DNA from: Notospermus geniculatus
Lineage: Eukaryota > Nemertea > Pilidiophora > Heteronemertea > Lineidae
NCBI GenBank assembly: GCA_002633025.1
Contig: NMRB01000917.1
Coordinates: forward strand, 43,821 to 107,820
DNA: 64,000 nucleotides
Direction of reading: 5' to 3'
Part shown: positions 34,100 through 45,655 of the stretch, in pieces
Layout of the letters: each line of letters opens with the position of its first letter
Numbering within the stretch: the first letter of the stretch is position 1
Program-made: the position numbers and the translations under genes
Notes under the pieces: model-generated
What the model saw: only the letters and a program-made list of their open reading frames with translations
Told to the model about the DNA's origin: nothing
Databases searched by the model: none

Positions 34100-34441
34100 G
34101 ACAGATTGTGATACATTGTAGGGTCATTGGAAATCTGTGTCCTGGTTTTGACATAGATTGTGATAGGGGGTCATTGAATTCTATGTCCTGGTTTTGACAT
34201 AGATTGTTATAGGGGGTCATTGAATTCTATGTCCTGGTTTTGACATAGATTGTGATAGGGGGTCAATTGAATAATATATCCTGGTTTTGACATAGGGGTC
34301 AGTTGAATTCTATATCCTGGTTTTGACATAGGTTGTGATAGGGGGTCACTGAGTTCTATATCCTGGTTTTGACATAGATTGTGATAGGGGGTCATTGAAT
34401 TCTATGGCCTGGTTTTGACATTACCGTAGATTGTGATAGGG
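34100..34441. repeat. 46-bp minisatellite, about 7 copies
   Basis: Units are built from CATTGAATTCTATGTCCTGG and TTTTGACATAGATTGTGATA followed by GGGGGT. Copies differ by point changes and one internal shortening near 34,290. Confidence 0.85.
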
Positions 34442-34982
34442 TGATGAGAGTATTGTGATACTGGTTTAGAAATGCGTCCCATTGTAATATTCATGTTTGT
34501 AATAAATGTCCATTTCGGATTATTCTATAATCAATTTATCATACGTTTTAGTTTTTATTCATGTTTTCTGTTGATTTGCATTGCGTGTTTGAGTTTCCCG
34601 TCATATGGGGAAGGTGTCACCTTTGGAGTGAGTTCCAGCTACCTTCATTCATGACACTAGCCTCCCATGAAGACCCGACCGTGTTCCACATGGTAGTCCT
34701 ATTACATGCAACACTTGCAGATGATGAGATTTAGAGGACCAACCGATATCTGCTGTTATTTCTCCATGAAAGCCGTAGGTGGTATCTCCTCATTCAGTAA
34801 ACCTTGCCTAAGTCAATGTGATGTAAGCCGAACTTTGCCTAAGTTGAACTAAGTATTAAAGTTCTGAAGACCCACTTCATGCTTTTCTTGCTGATAATCA
34901 CCATCACCTGGGTCAACATTTGCCTCAGTTTAAAATAAAACGATTGGTCAAAACAGATTCGACTAAGGCAAGGTAGACTCTA

Positions 34983-35226
34983 AAGTGCTTTTCAGAATGT
35001 CCAGTCATTTTTGCACTCATTTTACCTTGCAATGGAACCTAACCACAAACCACAAATTGCAATCAGATTATCTTGAATCACAGTATAGACCTGAACAAGG
35101 TCCCATTAGAAGTCGGCCAACCGTTAATCAACATGCACAGGTAAGTGACCAATTTGTGATTTGTGGTAAGGTTCCATTGCAAGGTAAAATGAGTGCAAAA
35201 ATGACTGGACATTTTGAAAAGCACTT
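34983..35226. mobile_element. TA-flanked MITE with about 60-bp TIRs
   Basis: The left arm AAGTGCTTTTCAGAATGTCC continues through CTTGCAATGGAACCT; the right arm is its reverse complement with few mismatches. TA flanks both ends (34981-34982 and 35227-35228), as expected for a Tc1/mariner-type insertion. It lies between the transposase and YqaJ genes. Confidence 0.8.
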
Positions 35227-35655
35227 TACATGAGAATAGCCTACATGAAGTTTTCACCTTCATCTGACAATGTTTTAAGGAGTATCAATAAAATTTAATA
35301 GAGACATGTATTTGAAACAACAATAACTATAGTACATTGTATAGGAATGATATTAACAGTAAAAAAATAAATTTATAACAAAATGATTAATGATGATAAC
35401 AATACATGTTGACTAGAGATACTGTTTCTTATGGATTGTCATTACGTACCAATACGGTAAAAACCCAGACCAAAAAGAAAGTTCACTCTAGAGCTGTTCA
35501 CAATGTGAAGGATTTCAACAAGCAAACCATCAGGTTTCATAAAACACCAATAAATGGCTGTCCACTAGTCTCTCCCATCCGAAAATGGATATTGCATTGT
35601 TCCAAGGCCTACATGACTTGGTTTATGCTTCGTGATGAGTCCAATCATAGTTACA

Positions 35656-38600
35656 CTAGAAATACTTTCCATATTCAAAGAAGACATGTTTTTCAATCAA
35701 ACGTGGATAAAAAAACTCATTGTAAAAACCCCTCAGTTTCTCCACCATTTTCTCAATAAAGTCATCATCGCGTTGTATTTCAATTACTTGGAAGTCTTGG
35801 AGAGTGTACACACAGAAGTAGCAAACATCTCTCTCAGCACACATCAACTGCCCCTGGACCTGGTAATAATAAATGTGATTGTTTTTTAGCTCAAGACCCT
35901 TTTCTCCACTTTGAAGGTACGGCACCGTGATGGGATTTATTGGTTGGTCCTTTGCTACAAATGGACATTTAATTTCCACAATGGCCTTGTCATCAACAAT
36001 TCTATCAGGCGAGGCCGCAAGCCATGGGTGTTCCCGACAGATGAAGATACCACACTCAGATGTTGTCCCCTTCAACTGTTCAAAGGCCTCAACAGCTACA
36101 CTCTCATACTTCCTCCCATGTGCTGTTGCCTTGCTTGTAAATGTCTTCGGACTTATGATTGAATCCACCATCTTGTCCATATCCTTCCTTTCTGTGGCGC
36201 GACAAATCTCCCCAAACCTAGAAGCAGTAATGCGCAATGCCCTGACCTCCTTCCAAGTGCTATTGTCAGCTTGTCCCCTTGTCTGCATCTCTGTCTGTTC
36301 TTGATCTGTCTGAGATATTTGATGCAACTGAAATAAAAATAGTGCAATTTTTTATCTTTCAAAAGGAGTATTCAAGAAAATTACACAGTGGCTAAAGAGA
36401 GGACACAAAACCAAAATTGCAAATTTTTTGCCCCAACGATTCCAATTGTGTATTGATTTATGTCTTGTTTTGTTGAGAATTATACATTTTATGGACAGCT
36501 ACATGATTTGCATTTTTTTTGGAGTCACCCTAACACCTACAAGCTCTCGTCTTGGCAGATTACTGCATAAAGCATTTAAATATCAAGCAACAAATTATAA
36601 AGTCACTGTGTCTTTGTACCTTTGCCCTCGTTACAAAAGCTTCTTCAGAGGACGTCCCGTAATCGTGATCCAAAAACAGTGCGTACGGGTTCGCAGGCTT
36701 ATACAGTTGAAGTACTGGCATCGTCCTTCCACCTGAGGCTGGATGCTGACACTGAAAGATACATGTAAAACTAGATGTGATATACCGGTACTGCAAGTGC
36801 TTCCTTGAGCCAGCATAATATCAATGCAGACTTTTTTTCTTGTGAAGCAAGGTGAGCCCAAAGGAGAGGAAACAACATACTCCAATTATCATGATTAATT
36901 TCAGAATCTTTTGGATTGGAAAAGCCTTCAAAACAACTTTTTAAAAATACTCGTATGATTTACCACAGAGTACAAAATTACTGCAACACATCAAAGGTGA
37001 AACTCATTGAAAGAAAGAAAAAATGTGTACCTGGTAATTCAACATGATGTTCCTAAACCTATCAGCATATCCTTCAGTACGTCGCAAAGGGACAGGGCGA
37101 GGGTCGTATTTGAAGCATTTGGCAGACTTGTTGAATTTTCCCAGCGTGTTTGCAACTAACGGAGATCCTTTATGAGGTTGGGCTTTATGAAAGGTTTGCA
37201 ATTTCTGAAATAAAACATGACATATCCTGAATGATCTTCACTACCTCTGAGAGAAAATAACTTAATTACTTTAAATACTCTGCCAAAATTGAACAAAAAA
37301 TGGACAGAGGAAATATTGATGAGGACAATCATTGCAGGAAATGTATTACCTGTGTGCATGTCTGCTCAGTTATCACATTCTTCGACTGGCAGAATTCCAC
37401 CAAACCATGCATAGCAACTCCAACATGCTTACAATGAGCAGACGGACCTTGGCCAACAGGACATTCACACTGGCTTTCCTGCACCACGCCAACATCATCA
37501 ATCGAGAAGTCTACCTTGTAAGATGCTTTCCTCCTCATTTCGGCCCATATGTTGGCGGAAATATACAACACATTATCCTTTTTGGCCATCCGAATATATC
37601 TCATAAATCTGAAAGAGGAAAGGAGCATTGACTATACTGTCAAGAAGTTTTATTATGTCGCCTCCAGATACATACAATGACCACAGATTTCAGAATCAGA
37701 TCATTGTACCCACACGGTATATTCTGGAGGCAGTTCACGGACTGCAACAAAAGGTTTTTGAAGCCCTGATAATAAACCAAACCTGTGCTACAACCCTTAT
37801 AAAGAGCCTACAAATGGCATTAAATTTGCATGGACAAAACCTTCCCACAAGAGCATATCTCACCTTTGCTTATAAAGGTCCTGAAACTTAGGTTCTACCA
37901 CTCTTTGATTTTCATTGAAGAAGGCCTCCATGCGATCGCGTTTGAACTGTTGAATGGTAACTCCCGAATGAATGTCTTTGTAGGCTGATGGTTCTGGGAG
38001 ACTCATGTGAAACTCAGCCTCCATGTCCTCCACACCACTGACCCCCATCTGATCCAGAGAACACAACCTACATGTAACAAGAATAAAAATCGATTAGGCC
38101 TACCTACAATCAGACATGGAAATGTAGCCAACACACTGTATTTTCCTTTGCATTTAGTCCTACAGGGCGCATCTATCACTGCCATGCTGTCTATGGCCTG
38201 TGAACTTGCATGGTGTGCATTATGGGGACAGTTTCAATTATAAGTTGCCCTTTCTAGGCTTTGTCAGGGTCCATTAGGCCCCAATACCTATCATTCTAAA
38301 TGTATATTGCGTATACACTACAGTCATGAGATGACAGTAGGCCTGCCTACATGTACTGTGCAGTGCATTCGATTGTCGGATGACTAGGCCTATTTCCGGA
38401 CAGAATACAACGTCCAAAATACAAGTTCATGAGTTTATTCTCAATCCATTCCATACACGATCGATGTGCCTGACCTCTTACAACTTAAATGTCCTTAAAA
38501 TGATTGAATTCATCCCTTATTTTATTGGTACTAAAAACTTGAAAATGGGCCTAGCCTGGCACTTGCGAACTGCGGATGGGGGATGACAGATGGTTGAACG

Positions 38601-38730
38601 CCGCTGCGGTGTAGGCCTAAATCAGCGCTTACCTCTCGATCAATTCATTTTTACGCCCACTCGTCTTCACCTTTCTCTTTTTGAGCTCCTCCCTCAAGTC
38701 AATAAGCGTCATAGACGCGTAATCCGGCAT
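35656..38730 (-). CDS. SAP-SWIM-YqaJ nuclease (ISL2EU-type second gene)
   Basis: Six exons on the minus strand (38730-38633, 38067-37864, 37608-37350, 37204-37031, 36751-36620, 36327-35656) sum to 1539 nt and 512 residues with no break. Residues about 5-34 form a SAP-like DNA-binding helix pair (MTLIDLREELKKRKVKTSGR). A SWIM zinc finger follows near residue 150 (CECPVGQGPSAHCKHV, C-x-C-x8-C-x-H). The C-terminal half is a YqaJ/lambda-exonuclease fold: RITASRFGEI, HGRKYESVAVEAF, the catalytic SPDRIV then AIVEIKCP (D and E-x-K), and YYYQVQGQL. Repbase-type ISL2EU elements are known to pair a DDE transposase with a YqaJ protein. The gene here is intact while its partner transposase is not. The ATG is the first in the SAP exon. 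An ETS-type site lies about 70 bp upstream. Confidence 0.88.
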
Positions 38731-38797
38731 TTTGGGCGTGCTTTTATGTCATGCTGAAATGGCTGATGGTCGAGGGAAAATAATTCATTTCATGGCC

Positions 38798-38806
38798 ACT
38801 TCCGGT
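38798..38806 (-). promoter_or_regulatory. ETS-type site in the YqaJ gene promoter
   Basis: ACCGGAAGT on the minus strand, followed at once by GGCCATG (YY1-like), lies 68-76 bp upstream of the YqaJ start codon. ETS plus YY1 is a common animal core-promoter arrangement. Function is inferred. Confidence 0.4.
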
Positions 38807-38853
38807 CGGATCGATAACAGCGCCACACGGCGGACAGACCGCGCCGGTTCCTC

Positions 38854-39106
38854 ATTCGAGGATACGGAGTGGATTCATTGCGAAGCTTCAGCGCGCCTGA
38901 GGCGAAATGACAGTTTGTACGCGAGATAAACAAGCTCCTTGGGACGTTTAACATTTCTTTTGTTACTTGCACGCGGGTGACTACTTTTGTACGTTGGTTA
39001 AACGTCTGGTAATCTAATCACTCTTTATGAAATGCTGTCTAACGTGAACGTGCCATTATCCGCTGTTTAATCAGCGTGTTTTCTAGTTAGTCGCGTCTAA
39101 GAGAAA
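38854..39106 (+). repeat. 253-bp direct repeat, right copy
   Basis: Same length and near-identical to 31477-31729. Here the sequence continues into AACACCCTTTATGAATATGG, an end also seen at about 30,066-30,088, so this copy retains the normal repeat terminus that the left copy lacks. Confidence 0.9.
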
Positions 39107-39140
39107 AACACCCTTTATGAATATGGCCCATTATCTTTAA

Positions 39141-39477
39141 TCGGTCGGCCGGCGAAACTTGTTCGAATGGAAAGTCCTTGAATATTCAGGTTCAGGGTAA
39201 TTATTGATCAACCCGTCATCCGCGAGAATAGTGATCGGGTCAATTTCATTATGCTAGGCCTACTCGACTGCATTCATTTCTTGCGTGAATGACCATCGTG
39301 TCACATTTCTTCGTTGTCCAAGGCCTACTCACAACAAGAAAGGCTAGAGTGCACCAGCAGAAAATTCATTTGAATTGACACTGGTGTTGTATGGAGAGAT
39401 GAGTAATCAACTTAACTTGGCCTAGAACGCGGATATACAACGATTTGCCATTCGAACAAGTTTCGCGGGCCGACCGA
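39141..39477. mobile_element. TTAA-type MITE, 337 bp
   Basis: Ends TCGGTCGGCCGGCGAAACTT and its reverse (AAGTTTCGCGGGCCGACCGA) are flanked by TTAA at 39137-39140 and 39478-39481. TTAA duplication is typical of piggyBac-like elements. No transposase frame is present. Confidence 0.8.
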
Positions 39478-39481
39478 TTAA

Positions 39482-41920
39482 CGCATACTATACAGTATTT
39501 ACACACGCACGTGGGATCATCATGACGTCACACCATGACGCTGTTGACGTGCACTATTATATCCGTGGGCTGAAACTACGTTGACACTGTGGCCATGGTG
39601 ACGTCACTCGGTATGAAGTTCCGGCCGTATTTTACACTTTGAGAGTTTGTTGATGTTTCAAGTGGTAAAATTCTCACACTTTGCTGAGTGAATGCAGAAC
39701 TTTCTCTATAGTCCGTGACGTAAAATTATCGCCGAAGTTTACATGTTTGGCCGAAATTTCAGAGGGCCTTGTTGTGAAATCAAGTGATTTCCTCTTCCTT
39801 TGTCATTTGACTGACAATATTCCATACATATCTATAATCCTGAATAAATATTTCATCGAAATATCACAAAATAATAATCAAGTAATCAGTATTCATGTGT
39901 AAACGCAGCCGCCGAAAAATACCAACGCGATTTCAATGTTTACACTTTTGACTCGGGCCGCCATGAGCTGACGCCGTCAGTGGATATTTCGAAGATGATT
40001 TTATAAAAATAAATGTGTGACCAATATAAGCACCTAAAACCCTTTCCTATCACGGAAGGAAAATATTTTGGGGGCTTGTGTTTGTCGAGCGACATTGCCG
40101 AATTCCGACATATTTTCCGTCGTCAAGGATACATCCGCCATGTTGACCTCAATTTGGCCGTCACGGCCGACGATCGATAATCCCGGGTTTCCCCGTTCAA
40201 AGTGCACTTTCTCACCTGCGATGGCCTAAAAGGCCTACATTTCTTAGTGAAATAAATTGCTGAAGTGTTTCGACACATAACTTTTGGCATCAACAGGACA
40301 TACAAGGAAAATCCTTCGTGTACAATGCACATTTCGAGGAGATGACGGATCCAGCGATAATTTATCGGGACATCATCCTACTAAAATTTGACAAACAAAC
40401 GTTTGTGTGTTTGTTTGTTTGTTCGCGATTTTCTCCGAGACTAATGAACGGATCGCCGCCAAACTTGGTATGCAAGTGCAGACGGGCCTGGGAAGTGTCC
40501 TTACGAAGCCCGAATTTTGATATCACTTATAGTTTTTTGAAATATTAAGATATTAACGAAAATAACAATGCTAGTCAGGCCTATTGACGTCATGACGTCA
40601 CCGAGATTGCCGTCGCGTCATCCGTGACGTCGGCAACGTCATGTGCGGCGGAATGACGTCATTACGCCACTCGAACGGGGATGACGTCATTAGGGATGTT
40701 CAGATTACGTTCCGAGTCTCGACTCCCACTCCAGAGGATTCCTTTTTGGGAACTACGTCATCCAATACAACGGGGTTTTCCAAAGCAATGGTGTTTACTC
40801 ATTCCAGGAGAACAAACAGAACTCTCCTGGGTGGTAAATTTATCTCCAACTTGAAAAATCCGAAATTTTGCACCTCAGAGTCAGAGCGGGAATCGGAGTC
40901 GGACCAGATCTAAACCTCGCATTACCTCCACCAAGCGCTCCTATAATGACGCATGAATTTAGCAGTTCCGCCACCAAACGGGTATTGCCTAGTTTGGTAA
41001 AATTGGGGGAAATAACGTGTAGCTAGGCCTACCGTAGACCAAATACATGTAGGCCTACAGGTTGCTACAGTTTGGGCCGCCCTGTTTGTCTTCGGCAGAA
41101 CTCACGGTCTTCATGGAAATGGTGCGTTGGTTGATCAGGAAAAGACAGCGATGAAAATAATGGTTACTCCCTCGGTTTTTGCGTTTTTTCGTCTTTGCGC
41201 TTTTGCGTAAACTCCAGTAAGCCAGAAAAACGTTCGCTGAAGGCAGCGGAAGAAATAAAGAACGTTACGCCGCACCACGGAAATTGACGTACAATATCAG
41301 CACTTGCAGAAAAACCATTGAATTTGCGATGTTGCTTTGTTTTGGACTATATCGATACTTTATCCAAAAGGGGACTTGCTAAGTGACACTATAACAATAC
41401 GAATATTTGCCATGAGAGTATTGAAATGACGCCACAGTACTTTTTGAGACGGTGAATCAATTATTTCCCTGAGAGCGCCGTTACGTGTGACGTAAAATTC
41501 ACTTTCTGAATTGACGCGTTCGTCGTTTTTTTCTAAACAGCTTAACGGAAATAAATAAAATCGGCCTGTATAAAAGCCAAGGATATCCCCAGCAACAATA
41601 CGTACAAACTGACTTGTACATGTATCTTTTTCTTTCGGAAAGTATATACATTTGGCGTGAGTGCCATTTTATTTTAACGTAGGCCTACTCAGCCATGCAA
41701 TTTGCGACTGGTACTGAGCGCAAAGAGTGCGACGTCAAAGTGTCGAATATACTAGTATATGACGCGCGACTGTAGGCCTAGAGTGGGCAAGAAATGAACG
41801 GATGGTCAGGTTTCCATCTCAGCTGCAACCACACCTCAGAAAATGCGAACACAGAATGGTGTTAGTTATAGGATGTAACCAGAGGTAATAGAATGTAACC
41901 AATGATCATCGGCCCTTATT
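39482..41920. other. Gene-free repeat-rich interval
   Basis: No supported gene. A stretch at about 40,390-40,540 (AAACAAACGTTTGTGTGTTT, CGCCAAACTTGGTATGCAAG) looks like a dispersed repeat. TGACGTCA-type motifs are frequent at 40,580-40,690. The rest is anonymous. Confidence 0.5.
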
Positions 41921-41921
41921 T

Positions 41922-42010
41922 CAAAACAAGAAGACGACATTGTAAATGTTGAATGGTTCCCGATGTACAGGTACTTCTACATGAACGATACATTGATAGA
42001 GATCAGTATT
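41922..42010. repeat. Dispersed repeat R3, copy 1
   Basis: GACATTGTAAATGTTGAATG, GATGTACAGGTACTTCTACA and TACATTGATAGAGATCAG recur with small changes at about 45,025-45,140. The two copies bracket an AT-rich, element-filled 3 kb. Confidence 0.75.
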
Positions 42011-42635
42011 AGGGAAGTGAGTGGGTCTAGACGGAAGAGGAATGCGAAAAAACACCAAAAAAATAAATACCCTTTTTTCACCCTATTTTAATTAAAAAGT
42101 TGTGATAAAACACAAAAAAATTATAAAATACTTTTTTCAACCTAATTAACTAATAATTTGTGAAAACGGCAAATCCTAAGCGTTTCCTATTTCGTCAAGA
42201 TCCACTCAATTCCCTTATACTCTAAAATCTACCCTAAATCCGCAGCGAATTGCACTTATATAAATACATAATGATCTGCACCATCAACACATTCGGTAAC
42301 CCCATCCTCAATCAACACTGTATACATCGCATCTACGAGGCATTCCTAACCACCTCCCACTCCGCTAGACAATCCTATGGCAAACCCTCTGGCAATCACC
42401 CAGAATCACAACCCTCAAGCATAGAGCAGGCAGGCTATTAATCGTCGGGGTAGTGATGTTGTTCACACCATCCTATTCAACACCAATAGAGTAAAGAAAC
42501 GTATTTTTTCAACAAAGCAACGAATCATTGTTCAATCAAGAAAAGTCTTTGTGTTAACACTAAACTTCGGAAAAAAGTAGCAAAATCGTTGCAGAAACGC
42601 TAAGGGTATAGTGAAATGTTTTTTTAATGCAAATA

Positions 42636-43534
42636 CCGTAGAATCACCTTTCTCCGGTCACTGTCAGATATGCAAGGCCTCTAAATATTCATTGGCTGTT
42701 CATGCCCCTTTTCGTGAGCGGCCAATGACAATTCGCCATGCAGTCCCAGTCATGCCACTGCATGTGACGATGACTCCGCGGTGTCGATTTCAATGACTGT
42801 GACATGTTTGAGGGTAGCGTATTGTTACTGACCTTCGGACGTTCGTGAATTGATCATGCGGGAATCGTTGTCTCGGACACGTTGGCGGAACATAAAGGGT
42901 GTTTCAAAATCCTGCAGATGTTCACTCTAGGCTACTTCACAATGACATTTCAAAATGAAAATTTTGCTCCTTGACGGTGCTGGTGGAGGGGGAATGCATT
43001 GTTACACTGATTAGAAATGTGAAAACCTGCCGACGAGCGCGAAACAGAGTGAAGTGACTGTGATTGAACTCTGGTACATGATGTACTTTAATTTTTTTTT
43101 AAAAACACGAGTTAAATCCCGAATACCCATCGCATTTCGCCCTTGAAGTCAACAGTCTTAGGCCCGTTTCATGCGTCGCTCTAATCATGTGCCGATTTCA
43201 GTTCTTGTAGTGCAAATTCTATCTCGCGAATCGAATTCGGCACACAGAAGTTGAGCGACGTTTGAAATGAGCCTTAGAATTTATGAGCCACCCTGTATTC
43301 CACAACCCACTCAACATTCTCAATCCCTGACCCCATGTCAATATCCCAAATCAATTCATCTGCGTCCAAGAAGAGATTACCATAGGCCTACAATGGTCAA
43401 CGCGAACGCCGCTGCAAATAGACCATTGTGCGGTCAGTCATCCGGGCCGACGTTCATGCATAATCATGACGAAGGTGTTTCCCATTGAACTTTGAAGTTT
43501 ATAATGAAGTGACCGGAGAAAGGTGATTCTACGG
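42636..43534. mobile_element. TA-flanked TIR element, 899 bp
   Basis: TIRs CCGTAGAATCACCTTTCTCC plus GGTCACT are near-perfect at both ends, with TA at 42634-42635 and 43535-43536. No transposase frame is seen, so it is a non-autonomous Tc1/mariner-like candidate. Confidence 0.75.
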
Positions 43535-43604
43535 TATTTTTGAGAAAAAACTACAAGTACTACTAAAATGTGAAAAAAAATTAAAAGTCATCAACAAGTA
43601 CGAT

Positions 43605-44520
43605 AAACCAAAGTACAGAAAAGCACAAAATTGACACACAAAATGATAATAAACAAGAAGTCAATCTCCAGAATTCACGAATTTTCGACCCCAACCGGGG
43701 TCTTTTTCAAGTGGAACTTTACAATCTGAAACTCTAGAAAAGACTGAGCTGAAACCCGAATGTAGAACTACATAACCTGTGTAGACAGGATAAACAAGCA
43801 ATTAAGGAAAGAATAGTGTCCAAGCCCTACGGGTGGTTGCTGGACCTAATTTAAACTGGGGCAGTTTGGCATTCGTGTTCTTCCTATTCTCTCCCCCTGG
43901 TAGGCCTATTTCGTTTTAGGTTTCCCAGTTGCGGAGGGCACTGTGGCTCCCCTTCTGGTCTAGACCTTGTTTTTTTCCCTCCCCTTCCCCCTTTTTTTGC
44001 TCTAATCCTCCTCGCCCTATTCTTCTTATTGCTCAGTGATTTGCATTATCCATTCTGTTTTTTTTCCCTACAAATCTGGAAGTTGACTTCCTTTATATTC
44101 CTTTACTTTGTGTTGACCTTTGTGCATCTTTTCGCTTTGTGCTTGTTATGTATTACACACATGTCATATTTATTAATTTATAAACTTTCTTTCAGCCAAA
44201 TGAAGCTCTACACCAACTACTTACACTCTGCTTGTGGTCAGGCTGAGCAACCTTGCAGTTATTCAACCCTTTTCTTTCAGCTAAATTAGTTTCTCCTTAA
44301 TTACATCCACTCATTAAATTAGGTCCAGCAACCACCCGTAGGGCTTGGACACTATTATTTCCTTAATTGCTTGTTTATCCTGTCTACACAGGTTATGTAG
44401 TTCTACATTCGGGTTTCAGCTCAGTCTTTTCTAGAGTTTCAGATTGTAAAGTTCCACTTGAAAAAGACCCCGGTTGGGGTCAAAAATTCGTGAATTCTGG
44501 AGATTGACTTCTTGTTTATT
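43605..44520. mobile_element. Large fold-back element with 12-bp target duplication
   Basis: Arms of about 205 bp (43648-43854 and 44314-44520) are near-exact reverse complements, containing TTTTCGACCCCAACCGGGGT and TCCAAGCCCTACGGGTGGTT. A T-rich unique core of about 460 bp separates them. AACAAGTACGAT flanks the element at 43593-43604 and 44521-44532. A short asymmetric leader (43605-43647, GACACACAAAATGATAAT) precedes the left arm and matches the tail of the element at 26861-27045. Confidence 0.85.
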
Positions 44521-44570
44521 AACAAGTACGATTAAAATGTAATAAAATTCTCCTAAATAAATGGAACACG

Positions 44571-45010
44571 TAGAGATTGAGGAAAATATGATTGAAGTTG
44601 TTGCAAACAGGATGTATCACCTTCAAAATACTATTAATCAGTCCTACATGACTTAGCTTTAAACAATCAATTAGCTGATATTTCAAATGTTAACATCAAT
44701 AAATACTTCAAATCACAATTTAACACTTTAGAACCTGTTACAGAGACATTTGTAGATATTATGTTGTAAAAGTTATGAAAAAAGAAGTACATTTGTGTTA
44801 TACTAACAGAGATAAGATAATAATTGCAGGAGCCATTTCTGCTATTGCTTATTATTCTATTTCTGCTTTAAGAGATTTAATTGAGTTTTATGACAGAAAT
44901 AAACACGTTCCTTATGAAACTTAAAAGAATATTCAGTATATTTCAGATTAAATTAATGACCTAAAAAGCTGTGAAGAATATAGTAAATGTTTTAGGTATA
45001 ATAAACGCTT
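44571..45010 (+). pseudogene. AT-rich decayed open reading frame, origin unknown
   Basis: A run of protein-like frames with very AT-rich codons: 44571-44666 (MEHVEIEENMIEVVANRMYH), then a shifted frame (DLALNNQLADISNVNINKYF), then 44775-44924 (start MKKEVHLCYTNRDKIIIAGA, end DRNKHVPYET). Stops and frameshifts break it into at least three pieces. Base composition differs sharply from neighbouring GC-rich elements. I do not recognise the family; it may be a remnant of a mobile element or of transferred DNA. Confidence 0.4.
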
Positions 45011-45107
45011 TCAAAATCATACAAGATGACATTGTAAATGTCGTATGGTTCCCGCCCGATGTACAGGTACCGGTACTTATACATGAACGGTACATTAGAG
45101 ATGAAGA

Positions 45108-45185
45108 TACATTGATAGAGATCAGGATACATTGATAGAGATCGGATACATTGATAGAGATCAGGATCCATTGACAGATATCAGG
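45108..45185. repeat. 20-bp tandem repeat, 4 copies
   Basis: ATACATTGATAGAGATCAGG repeats about four times with small changes, extending the right copy of repeat R3. Confidence 0.8.
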
Positions 45186-45189
45186 ATAA

Positions 45190-45655
45190 TGCCCTTACGG
45201 TATGCGATTTTTGACCGGCGTCACGAATCGCAGTGCCGCAAGTGTTGGTGTGCGGAGAACGCCGTAACCATATCGTAACGATTTTTTGCCGGCGGTCCGT
45301 GGCGCAGCCATGATCGCAGGAATCAAACTGATTTGATATTATTTTGTCGGCTTCGGATTCGCCGGCGTCCTCCACTGCAAGCAGTGTGCGGGGTTCACCG
45401 GCGCCTCCCGCCGTATCTTGGGGCAGTCGACCAATGTAATCCCTTCCTGGCGTCACGTGATTTTAAAATGACGTCATTATCGGCTCTTTCCGGAGAACTT
45501 CGGTAGAATCTTACCGTATAGATCGATATCATTACAAGTTCACCCGCACACCAAGACGCAACCATTTTCAGGACGGCGTCGTTTGTAAACGACGCCGGCG
45601 AATCAGGCGCCGGTCAAAAATCGCAGGCCGCAACGGCAGTGTGCGCCTGGCTTAA
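45190..45655. mobile_element. Inverted-repeat element (GATTTTTGACCGGCG ends)
   Basis: GCGATTTTTGACCGGCG near 45,205 is matched in reverse by CGCCGGTCAAAAATCGC near 45,608-45,624. Further inverted matches (AACGCCGTAAC, GTTTACAAACGACGCC) are weaker. It is probably another non-autonomous element. Confidence 0.6.

Noticed and set aside
34100-34441. CRISPR-like array
   Set aside because: The repeats are contiguous 46-bp units without unique spacers in a eukaryotic genome: a minisatellite.
31477-39106. LTR retrotransposon interpretation of the 253-bp direct repeats
   Set aside because: No TG...CA ends, no primer site or polypurine tract, and the interior encodes DDE and YqaJ proteins, not gag-pol.
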